This document shows, piece by piece, positions 30,887-39,771 of a stretch of 64,000 nucleotides of DNA; within the stretch, counting starts at the first letter, position 1, and the number at the start of each line of letters is the position of its first letter. The stretch comes from Candidatus Mesenet endosymbiont of Phosphuga atrata. Its GTDB lineage: Bacteria; Pseudomonadota; Alphaproteobacteria; Rickettsiales; Anaplasmataceae. A program made the translations under genes and the position numbers. The notes under the pieces are model-generated. The model searched no databases, was not told the origin of the DNA, and saw nothing but the letters and a program-made list of their open reading frames with translations. Location of the stretch: assembly GCF_964020175.1 (NCBI RefSeq), contig NZ_OZ026541.1, positions 1,178,001 through 1,242,000 on the forward strand. The letters are read 5' to 3'.

Positions 30887-31726
30887 ATGAAAAACATTAC
30901 CAAAGAATTAAAAGAACATTTATCTAGCTCAGTGCTAAGCATTGCAACATGTTGGAAATTAACACTAACTAATAATGAAGTTATGGGTTTTACTGACTAT
31001 GATAAAGACTTAACAATAGATAATATAGTTTATCAATCACATACGGGTTTTACTGCAAGTGCTATTGTAAATAACTCTGATCTAGCAATCGATAACTTAG
31101 AAATAGAAGGAGTGCTAAGTAGCAGTAGTATAAAAGAAGAAGATATCTTAGCAGGAAAATATGACTTTGCGCGAATTGAGATATTTTTAGTTAATTATAA
31201 TGATTTAAGCCAAGGAAGCCTAAGCATGCACTATGGTACTTTAGGAAGAATAATACTTAGCAACGGTAGGTTCGTAGCTCAAATTCATGGGCTATCAACT
31301 AAACTTACGCAAAATATAGGAAAGTTGTATTCAACCTTATGTAGAGCGGAGTTTTGTGATAATAAGTGCAAGTTAGACAGCAATGAATTCACTAAATCTG
31401 GTGCAGTAACATCAGTGGTAAATAATCATAATTTCCAAGATGAAAATTTAACAGAAGATGACAATTATTACAAATATGGAATAGTTAAATTTGCCAGTGG
31501 AGCAAATAGCGGCTTAACTTTTACCATTCGAGAATATCGGAAAGGAAGCGTTACTCTTTTTATGCAGGTGCCACATAAAATTATGGAAAAAGACCAATAT
31601 TTCATCACTGCTGGCTGTGATAAGAAATTTCTTACGTGCAAAAATAAATTTAATAACGTAAAAAACTTTCGTGGCGAACCTCATGTACCAGGAAATGTTT
31701 TAGGAAATTATGTGTATAATCAATAA
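30887..31726 (+). CDS. DUF2163 hub protein, GTA/phage tail type
   Basis: A 279-residue protein of the DUF2163/phage BR0599 family, the family of gene 13 (hub) of alphaproteobacterial gene-transfer agents. Residues about 20-160 form the DUF2163 domain (LTNNEVMGFTDYDKDL, then LVNYNDLSQG). The C-terminal part has the diagnostic cysteines in LCRAEFCDNKCKL and GCDKKFLTCKNKF, followed by NFRGEPHVPGN. The cysteines probably bind a metal or Fe-S cluster, as in the GTA hub. It is intact although the neighbouring phage genes are dead, and there is no other GTA gene beside it. I see no Shine-Dalgarno sequence. Confidence 0.8.
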   Translation: MKNITKELKEHLSSSVLSIATCWKLTLTNNEVMGFTDYDKDLTIDNIVYQSHTGFTASAIVNNSDLAIDNLEIEGVLSSSSIKEEDILAGKYDFARIEIFLVNYNDLSQGSLSMHYGTLGRIILSNGRFVAQIHGLSTKLTQNIGKLYSTLCRAEFCDNKCKLDSNEFTKSGAVTSVVNNHNFQDENLTEDDNYYKYGIVKFASGANSGLTFTIREYRKGSVTLFMQVPHKIMEKDQYFITAGCDKKFLTCKNKFNNVKNFRGEPHVPGNVLGNYVYNQ

Positions 31727-31769
31727 ACAACTACTCATCAAGCTCACTTATTTTGAAAGCAAAATTAAG

Positions 31770-33023
31770 TTATTCAAAATTTTTCCAGTTAGGCATTATA
31801 TCCTGACTTAACATTTCCTCGTATGATCCACGTTTTCTAATTATGGCAAATTGGTCACCGTTTACTAGCACTTCAGGAATAAGTAGCCTAGAGTTATAAG
31901 TTGAAGACATAGAAGCTCCATATGCACCTACATCGCATATAGCCAACATATCACCTGAGGTTACTTGCTGCATTTTGTATTTATAAGCAAAAACATCGTC
32001 AGACTCACATATAGGACCAACTACATCAACTTCCTCTTCTGGTAAGTCCTCGTTCTTTTTAACTGGAACTATTCGATGCTTGCTACCATATAGCGCTGGA
32101 CGAATCAAATCGTTCATGCCTGCATCCACTACTACATGTTTTACAACATCATTGCTTTTTGTATATAGAACTTTAGTTACTAAAACCCCGGCATTACCAA
32201 CAATAGCTCTACCTGGTTCACATATTATTTTATAATCTAAATTGCAAATATTTTCCCTCAGTAATCTAGTATATTCAGTAATACTTGGAATATTATCATC
32301 ATTAGCGTATGTAATACCTAGCCCTCCACCTAAATCAATTCTTAAGATTTTATGCTCAAGTTTTTCAATTCTAGATATGATCACTTTAATCTTCTTAATT
32401 ACGTCTAGAAATATGTTTAAATTAGAAATCTGAGAACCAATATGAACAGAGATACCGAGTAAATTGATATTAGAAAAATCTTTGGCAAAAATCTCATCAA
32501 TATATTCTTCAGGTATACCAAATTTATTTGTTTTTAGCCCTGTAGTGATCTTATCATTGGTTTTAGCATCAATATTAGGATTAACCCTAATTGCAACCGA
32601 AGCTTTAATTCCCTTGCTAGATGCTACTTGATTTATTAGTTCTAACTCTTCTTTGGATTCAACGTTAATTTGATAAATATTATTTTCTAAAGCAAATTCT
32701 ATTTCTTCTCTCGTTTTACCAATTCCGGAAAAGACTATTTTATCTACTGGAACTCCAGCAGCCATGGCGCGTCTTATCTCTCCACCAGAGACAACATCAG
32801 CTCCACCACCCATACTAGCAATAGCTTTAATAATTGCGATATTAGGATTTGCTTTAACTGCATAGCAGATCATGCTATCTGGAATATTATCTGCAAACTC
32901 TCTATAATTTTTACAGATAGCATCAAATGAATAGCAGTAAAAAGGTGTTCCAACTTCTACAGCTATATCTAGTAAGCTTACATCTTCAATACGTAATAAA
33001 TCATATTTATAATTAATGCTCAT
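31770..33023 (-). CDS. lysA: Diaminopimelate decarboxylase
   Basis: LysA decarboxylates meso-diaminopimelate to lysine with PLP. The 417-residue fold-III enzyme has the PLP lysine K57 in CYAVKANPN, GGGADVVSGGE, the HIGSQI motif, DLGGGLGI, EPGRAIVGNAG for phosphate binding, and CESDDVF near the C terminus, which contributes the active-site cysteine. Length is typical. It is not linked to dapD. Confidence 0.95.
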   Translation of the reverse strand: MSINYKYDLLRIEDVSLLDIAVEVGTPFYCYSFDAICKNYREFADNIPDSMICYAVKANPNIAIIKAIASMGGGADVVSGGEIRRAMAAGVPVDKIVFSGIGKTREEIEFALENNIYQINVESKEELELINQVASSKGIKASVAIRVNPNIDAKTNDKITTGLKTNKFGIPEEYIDEIFAKDFSNINLLGISVHIGSQISNLNIFLDVIKKIKVIISRIEKLEHKILRIDLGGGLGITYANDDNIPSITEYTRLLRENICNLDYKIICEPGRAIVGNAGVLVTKVLYTKSNDVVKHVVVDAGMNDLIRPALYGSKHRIVPVKKNEDLPEEEVDVVGPICESDDVFAYKYKMQQVTSGDMLAICDVGAYGASMSSTYNSRLLIPEVLVNGDQFAIIRKRGSYEEMLSQDIMPNWKNFE

Positions 33024-33048
33024 GTTTAAATGAATTCAAATAAAATAA

Positions 33049-33469
33049 TTAAAGTAGGCTACTAACTTCGCATACTTCATCCGTTATATCAGATATAAGA
33101 GTTTGTTCAAATTCGTTTTTAGTATATAGAACAATATCATCAATGATACTGTAACAACAAAAAAAGGCAGTAGCAGAGACCATACCAAAACCTATTGCTT
33201 CTAATATTTGACTACCACTTGTACTGAAGAAGCCAATACCAATTAATATAGTAGCAGTTATTATAGGAGCACTGCATCGCAACTAACTTACTATCATAAC
33301 TGTAGGTGTGTTTATAGTCATAAGGAAAAAACAATAAGTAACCTGTAACGCCAATAATAAATTTATTTTGATTACTGAATGATCCAAATAAAGCTAGCCC
33401 TACCAGTACAGCTACTGTTGGTGTCATAACACTTCTACTTCCACCAACAAATTCACTATATTTCCCCAT
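33049..33469 (-). pseudogene. Small membrane protein split by a frameshift
   Basis: The first frame (from 33469) encodes MGKYSEFVGGSRSVMTPTVA with two hydrophobic helices, and then becomes nonsense after a YSYDSKL segment near 33285. The second frame continues from about 33282 with APIITATILIGIGFF and a further helix, ending DEVCEVSSLL at 33049. A single one-base indel near 33280-33300 would join them into a protein of about 138 residues with four hydrophobic helices. I do not recognise the family. Sequencing error is an alternative explanation. Confidence 0.55.
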
Positions 33470-33658
33470 ATTTATTCTGAATTATATTTAAGTTACTTGA
33501 TGTTAGGCTAGTTCTATCATATAAGCAACATCTTATATTCATAAAATGCATGATGATAGGTCTAACAATTAACTAAAAAATTATAGGTAATTTACATTTT
33601 ACAAAATATTATTATAGATATAGCATAATCCAAATTATTGAATGGGGAAATAGTAAAC

Positions 33659-34468
33659 ATGTTAAACATAGGAATAAAAAGATATAGCTTGTTTTTATGT
33701 CTAGAAGATAAAAAAAATGGGAAAAAATCTTTTCACAAGATCGATATTTACCCTATAATTGGCGGGTTATTAGTTTTTGTTATTATACCATTTGCAATTA
33801 TAATTATGATAATTGCATCATTTGATAAAGTAACTGCTGTAATGACAACAAGTGCAGCTATTCTGGGCATCTATACCGTATTTATAGCTCTTCTTCTTAG
33901 ATTTACATGTTATTACCTATCGTGTAGTATAAAATGTTGTACAAAATCAAAAAGCGCACCTGTACAGGTAGATAATTCTATAGAAGATAAAGATGTATTA
34001 GAGGAATTGATACGTCATGATACAAGGAGTTCAGAAAAATCTGTACAAACAAATATGACCATGCAAAAATTTGTAACAGAAAGTGTTACAATAGAAGATA
34101 TAAGAGATTATGATATTCCTCGAGGAGTATGGGCTATACGAGATTTGGCATCAGAAGAGATAGAAATGTATAATTCTGTACGAGCATCAATAAATGATCT
34201 AAACTCTATAGCATCAGAAAATGGCAAGCATAGAAAATCAAAAAGCGTTGTTAGCACAGATACTGGTATAACAGGTTTTACAAGCCTGTCTTCCGAAGAT
34301 TTATTAGAACGAATTGGCCCTAGCGCTTCTAAATCAATGGTTTTGGAAAATACAGTGTTAGAAGGTCATAACATAAACGTCTCAGCAGATGTTGTAGTGC
34401 ATTCCCCCTTTAACTCATATCAAAAATCATTTGATACAGACTCACTTGAGAGTCAGGTAACTAAATAG
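33659..34468 (+). CDS. Two-TM hypothetical protein
   Basis: I do not recognise this protein (269 residues from the chosen ATG). I start it at 33659 because a GGGG ribosome-binding site (33644-33647) lies 11 bases upstream; an in-frame TTG at 33638 would add seven residues but has no such signal. Two hydrophobic helices (about 33-55 and 61-84) are followed by a short Cys/Lys-rich stretch and about 170 soluble residues rich in Ser, Glu and Asp. The layout is like that of the protein at 13427. A membrane-anchored accessory protein is as far as the sequence goes. Confidence 0.6.
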   Translation: MLNIGIKRYSLFLCLEDKKNGKKSFHKIDIYPIIGGLLVFVIIPFAIIIMIIASFDKVTAVMTTSAAILGIYTVFIALLLRFTCYYLSCSIKCCTKSKSAPVQVDNSIEDKDVLEELIRHDTRSSEKSVQTNMTMQKFVTESVTIEDIRDYDIPRGVWAIRDLASEEIEMYNSVRASINDLNSIASENGKHRKSKSVVSTDTGITGFTSLSSEDLLERIGPSASKSMVLENTVLEGHNINVSADVVVHSPFNSYQKSFDTDSLESQVTK

Positions 34469-34584
34469 CAGTTATATAGATTTCATAACCTCTACAATAA
34501 AAACATGCAGTTGAGGTTGTAGCGCAAAATATCGTTATGAATGTTAAATTATAGATATAGAAGTAATTTGCATAATTTACAAAG

Positions 34585-35424
34585 TTATGGCTGTCTTATT
34601 ACGATACAGCGTTTATTTCCAGATAAATCATATGCATATGAGACAAAAATTAAACCATAAAAAGGTATGATTTTTTTGATATTGTTCTGTGATTCTCCTA
34701 TCTCTAGTATAGCAAAACCTCCTTTCTTTAGGCTCCTTTTTAAAACAGGGAAGATGCTGAGATAGCATTTTAAACCATTGCTGCCGCCATCAAGAGCAAT
34801 ACTCGGTTCATTTTGCACTTCAGGTTGTAGTTTTTTTAACATACTTTTTTTTATGTATGGAGGATTGCTGATTATTAAATCAAATAAACCATTGCTATTT
34901 TTCCAAGAACCAAGAACAATTTTTACCCTACCTAGTAAATTATGTCTTTTAACATTATTTAGCGCTACTCTGTGGGAGTTGACATTTCTTTCAAATCCAA
35001 TACCGATAGAATACTTATATTCATGCAATATGGATATTAGAAGACAACCTGTACCTGTACCAAAATCAACAATCCTTAGTCTTTTGTTTTTATTTCTATA
35101 ATACCTAAGCACTGCCAGAATAATTGTTTCACTGTCTGGTCTTGGATCTAGTACATGCTGATTTACTAAAAAATCTAGACCCCAAAATTCCCGTTTGCCT
35201 ATTATTTGTGCTACAGGATATCTCTTGCATCTTCTACTGATGAGCTCTAGAAATAACTTTTCATGTTCTTCTTCAACTTCATAGTCATAATTAGCGATAA
35301 CAAAGGATCTCTCTAAACCTAACACATGACTAATTAGTATTTCACTATCAAGTCTAGGAGTGTAAATGCCGCAAAGTGAGAGATTGTTTATACTCTTTTT
35401 GAGTAAAGCACCTATAGTTTTCAT
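34585..35424 (-). CDS. prmC: Release factor glutamine methyltransferase
   Basis: PrmC methylates the Gln of the GGQ motif in release factors RF1 and RF2. The 279-residue product has the N-terminal helical domain, the SAM-binding motif DFGTGTG at 120-126 and the catalytic NPPY at 187-190, with DPRPDSET at about 93-100. Length is typical. It lies 9 bp downstream of the NDUFA9-like gene on the same strand. Confidence 0.95.
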   Translation of the reverse strand: MKTIGALLKKSINNLSLCGIYTPRLDSEILISHVLGLERSFVIANYDYEVEEEHEKLFLELISRRCKRYPVAQIIGKREFWGLDFLVNQHVLDPRPDSETIILAVLRYYRNKNKRLRIVDFGTGTGCLLISILHEYKYSIGIGFERNVNSHRVALNNVKRHNLLGRVKIVLGSWKNSNGLFDLIISNPPYIKKSMLKKLQPEVQNEPSIALDGGSNGLKCYLSIFPVLKRSLKKGGFAILEIGESQNNIKKIIPFYGLIFVSYAYDLSGNKRCIVIRQP

Positions 35425-35433
35425 AAAATATAT

Positions 35434-36387
35434 TCAAACTTTTTTATAAATCTTTAAATACTTTGGAACAATGCTTTCTATTGGTGTTGCTCTTATTTTA
35501 GCTTTTTCTAAATCATGCGATTGCTCAAGACTATTACTATTACACAAGAACTTTATTTGATCTCTAGTTATTAAAGGTTCAATATTTCCTGTAATGGGTT
35601 TAAGCAAGGCAGAAATGACTTTAAACTCACAAATGAACGCAATAAACTTAGCAATTGGCAAGGGTATATTAATTAGCAAACATTTCCTGTTTGTAATAGT
35701 TATAATAAATTTCAAAAGGTTTTTTATAGAATACACCTTAGGACCACCAATGTGGTACAATTTCTGATCATGAATCTTAAGTTTTATCACATAGCACACA
35801 AACTTGGCTAGATCATCTACATAGACAGGTTGAAGCTTCATTTTGCCATTGTTAATTAGCGGTAGAAAAGGCAGTATAGAAGCTAATTTTGCAAACTTAT
35901 TGAAAAAATTATCTTCCTCTCCAAATACTAAATTAGGTCTAATTATTATTGCTTCTGGAAAGGCAGAGGTTACAGCTTCTTCACCAAGAAGCTTGCTTTG
36001 AGTGTACTTAGAAGAACAATTACCTTCCGCTTCCATGGCAGAAAAATGTATCATAAGTGATATGTTATTTGCTTTTGCTACTCTTGCGATTTTCTCTGCA
36101 ATGTCCACATGCACTGTATAAAACTTCTGTGTTTTTGACTCATTTAAGATTCCTATTAAGTTTATAACAATATCACATCCCTTTATGTGCTTTGATATAA
36201 CTAACTCATCTAAGATATAATCACCAACCACCACTATTTGTCCAGGATGGCCACATAATTTAAGCTTCTGTGCCTTTTGTTGGTTCCTATTGAATATCTT
36301 TATCGCATATCCTAAATCTGCTAGGTGCTTTACTATGTATTTTCCTAAGAAACCACTACCACCAAATATTATGACTTGCTTTATCAT
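35434..36387 (-). CDS. NDUFA9-like NAD(P)-binding protein
   Basis: A 317-residue extended short-chain dehydrogenase with the Rossmann motif GGSGFLGKYIVKHL near the N terminus, a central HFSAMEAEGNCSSKYTQSK with the Y-x3-K pair, and IIRPNLVFGEED. This matches the alphaproteobacterial complex I-associated NDUFA9-like family (NADH-ubiquinone oxidoreductase accessory type). The family binds NADPH structurally and its enzymatic activity is uncertain. It probably shares a transcript with prmC. Confidence 0.85.
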   Translation of the reverse strand: MIKQVIIFGGSGFLGKYIVKHLADLGYAIKIFNRNQQKAQKLKLCGHPGQIVVVGDYILDELVISKHIKGCDIVINLIGILNESKTQKFYTVHVDIAEKIARVAKANNISLMIHFSAMEAEGNCSSKYTQSKLLGEEAVTSAFPEAIIIRPNLVFGEEDNFFNKFAKLASILPFLPLINNGKMKLQPVYVDDLAKFVCYVIKLKIHDQKLYHIGGPKVYSIKNLLKFIITITNRKCLLINIPLPIAKFIAFICEFKVISALLKPITGNIEPLITRDQIKFLCNSNSLEQSHDLEKAKIRATPIESIVPKYLKIYKKV

Positions 36388-36516
36388 ATCAGCTTAACAC
36401 ACTAAGTAATTATAAATTACATGCAATATGAGTACAACATGAGCTTTAATAAGACGTTAAAGTTGCAATTTTAATTGACATATTTAAAGTTTTTTAAATT
36501 TCTATTACGTATTTAC

Positions 36517-37695
36517 TCATATTTTAACTTTTTCTTTAATCCAATCAAATAACTTATCAATTCCATTATCTTGCACATCACTTTTGTTACTTTCAGAAAT
36601 TAACGATACCATACCTATTGCAGCAGAGAATGCTGGGCTATCACTAATTCCATCTATAGAGAAAGGCATAGCAATGCGAATTGGTCTATTCAATATATAA
36701 TTTGCAGCTTCTGCTATATTTGATAATTGGCTACTGCCACCAGTAATAACTACTTTTCTTATTAGGTTATTTTTCTTGCCAAGCTTATCATCTAAAATCT
36801 CTAATATCTCTTCCAATCTTGATTTTATTATCGTTGTAATTTCTGACTTGGCTATTTGCATGCTTGGATTTCCATCATCTAAAATGTCAATATCATTAGA
36901 TGAGATTGCCTTGTCACTGAGCAACTTAATGCGCTCAGCTTCATTTATGCTCACGCATAGACCATAGGCAATGTCTCGAGTTATATGAATACCACCTATT
37001 GGTATAAAATCAGCATGAACAAACTTTCCCTTTTCAAAAAAACCAATGGAAGTATATCCTCCGCCAATATCGATAATTGCTGCTCCTAATTCTTTCTCTT
37101 CTCTATTAAGGCATGATAACCCTGACGCGTATGATGATGCAGTATAGCCTGCAATTTTTACTCCACAATTTACAAGACAATTTTCGATGTTAAGTAAAGC
37201 AGGACGAGATGCTGTCACAACATGCATGTCAGCACGCAATTTGCCCCCATATAACCCATGTAATTCATTTATGTTATGCATATCATCAAGGCTGTATCTA
37301 ATTGGTATGTTGTGAATGACAACATCATCTTCGTCATACTTTTCATAGGTTTGGGATACGATATTTGCTATATCTGCACCGGAAATTTTATGACGATCTG
37401 AAATGATTTCATTAGTTAGCTCAAAAGATGAAATGTTACATCCTGATATATTAACATATGCTTGATCTACAATTTCTATCTTGGATGCTTGCTTTGCCAT
37501 TGTAATAGCAGAAAGTATGGAACGGCTTGCATGTTTAATATTTGTAATAACCCCACCATTTATACCTTCCGCGGCATTATATCCAACACCAACTACTTTT
37601 TTACTACCATTAGTTTTTACTATCAAGCATACAACTTTTGTTGTACCGATATCTAAAGCAGCAAAAACTTTCGACTTCATATCTCCACTTTTCAT
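36517..37695 (-). CDS. ftsA: Cell-division protein FtsA
   Basis: FtsA is the actin-like ATPase that anchors FtsZ to the membrane. The 392-residue product has the phosphate-1 motif ALDIGTTKVVCLI, the phosphate-2 motif AAIIDIGGGYTSIGFF and the adenosine motif VVITGGSSQLSNI. A C-terminal amphipathic helix (DKLFDWIKEKVKI) is the expected membrane anchor. An ATG at 37680 is an alternative start five codons in; neither has a well-spaced ribosome-binding site. It is not in a dcw cluster here. Confidence 0.95.
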   Translation of the reverse strand: MKSGDMKSKVFAALDIGTTKVVCLIVKTNGSKKVVGVGYNAAEGINGGVITNIKHASRSILSAITMAKQASKIEIVDQAYVNISGCNISSFELTNEIISDRHKISGADIANIVSQTYEKYDEDDVVIHNIPIRYSLDDMHNINELHGLYGGKLRADMHVVTASRPALLNIENCLVNCGVKIAGYTASSYASGLSCLNREEKELGAAIIDIGGGYTSIGFFEKGKFVHADFIPIGGIHITRDIAYGLCVSINEAERIKLLSDKAISSNDIDILDDGNPSMQIAKSEITTIIKSRLEEILEILDDKLGKKNNLIRKVVITGGSSQLSNIAEAANYILNRPIRIAMPFSIDGISDSPAFSAAIGMVSLISESNKSDVQDNGIDKLFDWIKEKVKI

Positions 37696-37829
37696 TGGAT
37701 ATAAATTATTAAAATAATTTACATTCTACATATCCATTATAATCCAGCAAGGCTTTTAAATTTTTTGTGTCACTAACAAAAATTTCATTTTAATTTCTGA
37801 GGCAAAGTATTATTCTATATTGGAAGAAT

Positions 37830-38006
37830 ATGGAAATAGATGTGTTTGAAGAAACATTGCTCAATATATTGGTATGTCCTCTCACGAGAACTCCCTTGCG
37901 ATATGATGCAAATAGTAACGAACTAATTAGCGATGAGGCAGGGCTAGCCTTTCCAATTCGTGATGGCATACCCATTATGCTCGTAGATGAAGCACGTAAG
38001 ATTTAG
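37830..38006 (+). CDS. Trm112/YcaR-like small protein
   Basis: A 58-residue protein in the Trm112/UPF0434 family. It begins [20 protein letters not shown] and contains the family signature [12 protein letters not shown] followed by a DEAR tail. Only the first of the usual zinc cysteines is clear (CPLT), so metal binding may be lost, as in other YcaR proteins. A GGAAGA ribosome-binding site lies just upstream. It diverges from ftsA by about 135 bp. Confidence 0.85.
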   Translation: MEIDVFEETLLNILVCPLTRTPLRYDANSNELISDEAGLAFPIRDGIPIMLVDEARKI

Positions 38007-38242
38007 ATGCTTTTCAAAGTCATATAAACAAGCAATGGATCTTAAAATCTCTTTGCTGTATCCTTTCTAAAGAAGATTAGAATTCTTTTGAAACTCTACT
38101 TCTGCGAACAATTGTGTCGTTACTCCGGTGCTCGAATCCTCATCAATACACTCCGGTTCTCCGCTCCGTATGCTCCTACCACTTGCCTTCCATAAGCGAG
38201 TTTCGAAAGAAGTCTATTGATGATATTTATAAGGAAATAGGA
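38007..38242. other. Non-coding sequence before IS630
   Basis: No frame is open for a useful length. Bases 38125-38190 are notably GC-richer than the surroundings and contain CTCCGGT twice, separated by about 28 bases. This looks like a relic of a repeat, but I cannot name it. Confidence 0.4.
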
Positions 38243-39071
38243 TATAGTACTTCCCAAAGTAAATGATAAAGGTATAATAAGCAATTTTAGAAGAGGGAAA
38301 ATGGCATACAGTGTAGATTTAAGAGATTATCTTTAGTTAAAAAAGGGAAATCAAAGGCTGAAGTTGTGGAGCTTTTAGAAATAGGAATTGTACAGATGGC
38401 TAAAAAAGAAAGCTGTTGGTTAAAACCAGCAAAAAATGGTAATTTCATCCGAAAAATAAATCCTAAAATGCTTGAGTTAAAAAGCATCCAGCTAGTAGAG
38501 ATGAAACAAAACCTCGGATTCGGAATAAACTCAATCTGGTATAGCAGCTGAAAATTACGTTAAAAAGTCACACTGTATCGAGAGCGAAATCATGAGGATA
38601 GACAGAATTTTATCGAGAAGATCGCTAAATTAGACCAGTCATATATATAGATGAAGCTGGAATTGATAATAGATTATATAGAGAGTATGGGCGGGCGCCA
38701 AGAGGTGAGAAGATACATGCACTGGTAAAAGACGAGAACATAATAGGTGGCTGGATTGGAAGGAAATTTATTGCACCAATGACTTTTACTGGAGGGTGTG
38801 ATAAAGAAGTATTTAATACATGGTTAGAACACTACCGAAGCTGCCTGTTAATACAACTGTAGTTATGGATAATGCAATAAAATTGCTAAAACAAAAGAAT
38901 TAATTGAAAAGGCAATTTACTCCATCTTCCTCCATATTTGAATCCAATTGAGCATTGCTCGCATACTATTAAAAGCTGGCTCAGATCTAAAATACAGCAA
39001 CATGACAACTTTCTTCTTCTTGTTGGTAACACTATTATTGAAGTTTATCATTTATTTTAGTATATACTATA
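38243..39071 (+). mobile_element. IS630-family element, transposase broken
   Basis: Imperfect inverted ends of about 28 bp at 38243-38270 and 39044-39071 (shared TATAGTA and AAATGATAAA parts) bound the element, with TA at the junctions as expected for IS630. The transposase starts MAYSVDLRDYL at 38301 and is stopped at once. It continues as KKGKSKAEVVELLEIG, then IDEAGIDNRLYREYGRAPRG near 38645, MTFTGGCDKEVFNTW near 38780, and NPIEHCSHTIKSWLR near 38940 with the final catalytic Glu region. Several frameshifts inactivate it. It differs in sequence from the IS630 remnant at 29459. Confidence 0.75.
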
Positions 39072-39097
39072 GTAAACTGTAGTAGAAGAGTAAAGTG

Positions 39098-39700
39098 TTA
39101 AACAATCATTGGTATAGATGGCAGGATGTTCTGTACACTATTATTTGCCAAGTTTAGTATAGTACCAATTTTATTACTGAAACTACCTACATATTCATCA
39201 GCAGTAGTACAGGCATAATCTATATTCTCTTTATTTAAAGCGGATGATTTACTGTACAAAGCCTTTGATGTGCTATCTAAAATATAAGAAGCGCTACACA
39301 TAGTATGTGAAACACCACGTAAAACATATGAAACACCACGCATAGTATAAGTTACACCGTCCATACCATACTTTAAGCCAAGGATAGCTTGGTCAGTTAT
39401 GTTTTGCTCATAACCTTTCTCACCCTTATCTAAGCAAGAAGATGCACAGGATGATATACTTGTGGCAAAATCAGTGGCATATGATATTCCATACGGTACA
39501 TATGAAGCAAAATAAGTTGCATATGAGGCAGCAAATGAAAGGTACGAAACACCACTCATACTATACTTTAAACCAAGAACTCCTTTATTAATTACATTAT
39601 ATGTAAAACTTTTTGCTTCTTGAGGTTGTTCTTCTATCATTTTGCATCCTTGACTACTCCTCATTCCTTCTTCAACAGATGTAGTTTCATTATTTAACAT
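39098..39700 (-). CDS. Tyr/Ser heptad-repeat protein
   Basis: I do not recognise this 200-residue protein. It contains two blocks of exact seven-residue repeats with Tyr at position 1, small residues at 5-6 and Ser/Thr at 7. Block 1 is residues 46-80, five units such as YSMSGVS, YLSFAAS, YATYFAS. Block 2 is residues 111-152, six units such as YGMDGVT, YTMRGVS, YVLRGVS. Each block is preceded by the same leader (GVLGLK and AILGLK), so the protein arose by internal duplication. There is no signal peptide. The blocks are moderately hydrophobic and could form an amphipathic membrane-binding or self-assembling structure. No strong ribosome-binding site is visible. Confidence 0.6.
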   Translation of the reverse strand: MLNNETTSVEEGMRSSQGCKMIEEQPQEAKSFTYNVINKGVLGLKYSMSGVSYLSFAASYATYFASYVPYGISYATDFATSISSCASSCLDKGEKGYEQNITDQAILGLKYGMDGVTYTMRGVSYVLRGVSHTMCSASYILDSTSKALYSKSSALNKENIDYACTTADEYVGSFSNKIGTILNLANNSVQNILPSIPMIV

Positions 39701-39771
39701 ATATCACTCTTAAAATAATAATATAATTATTAATTAATTTAACATTAGTGTCAACTTAAATATTTATGAGC

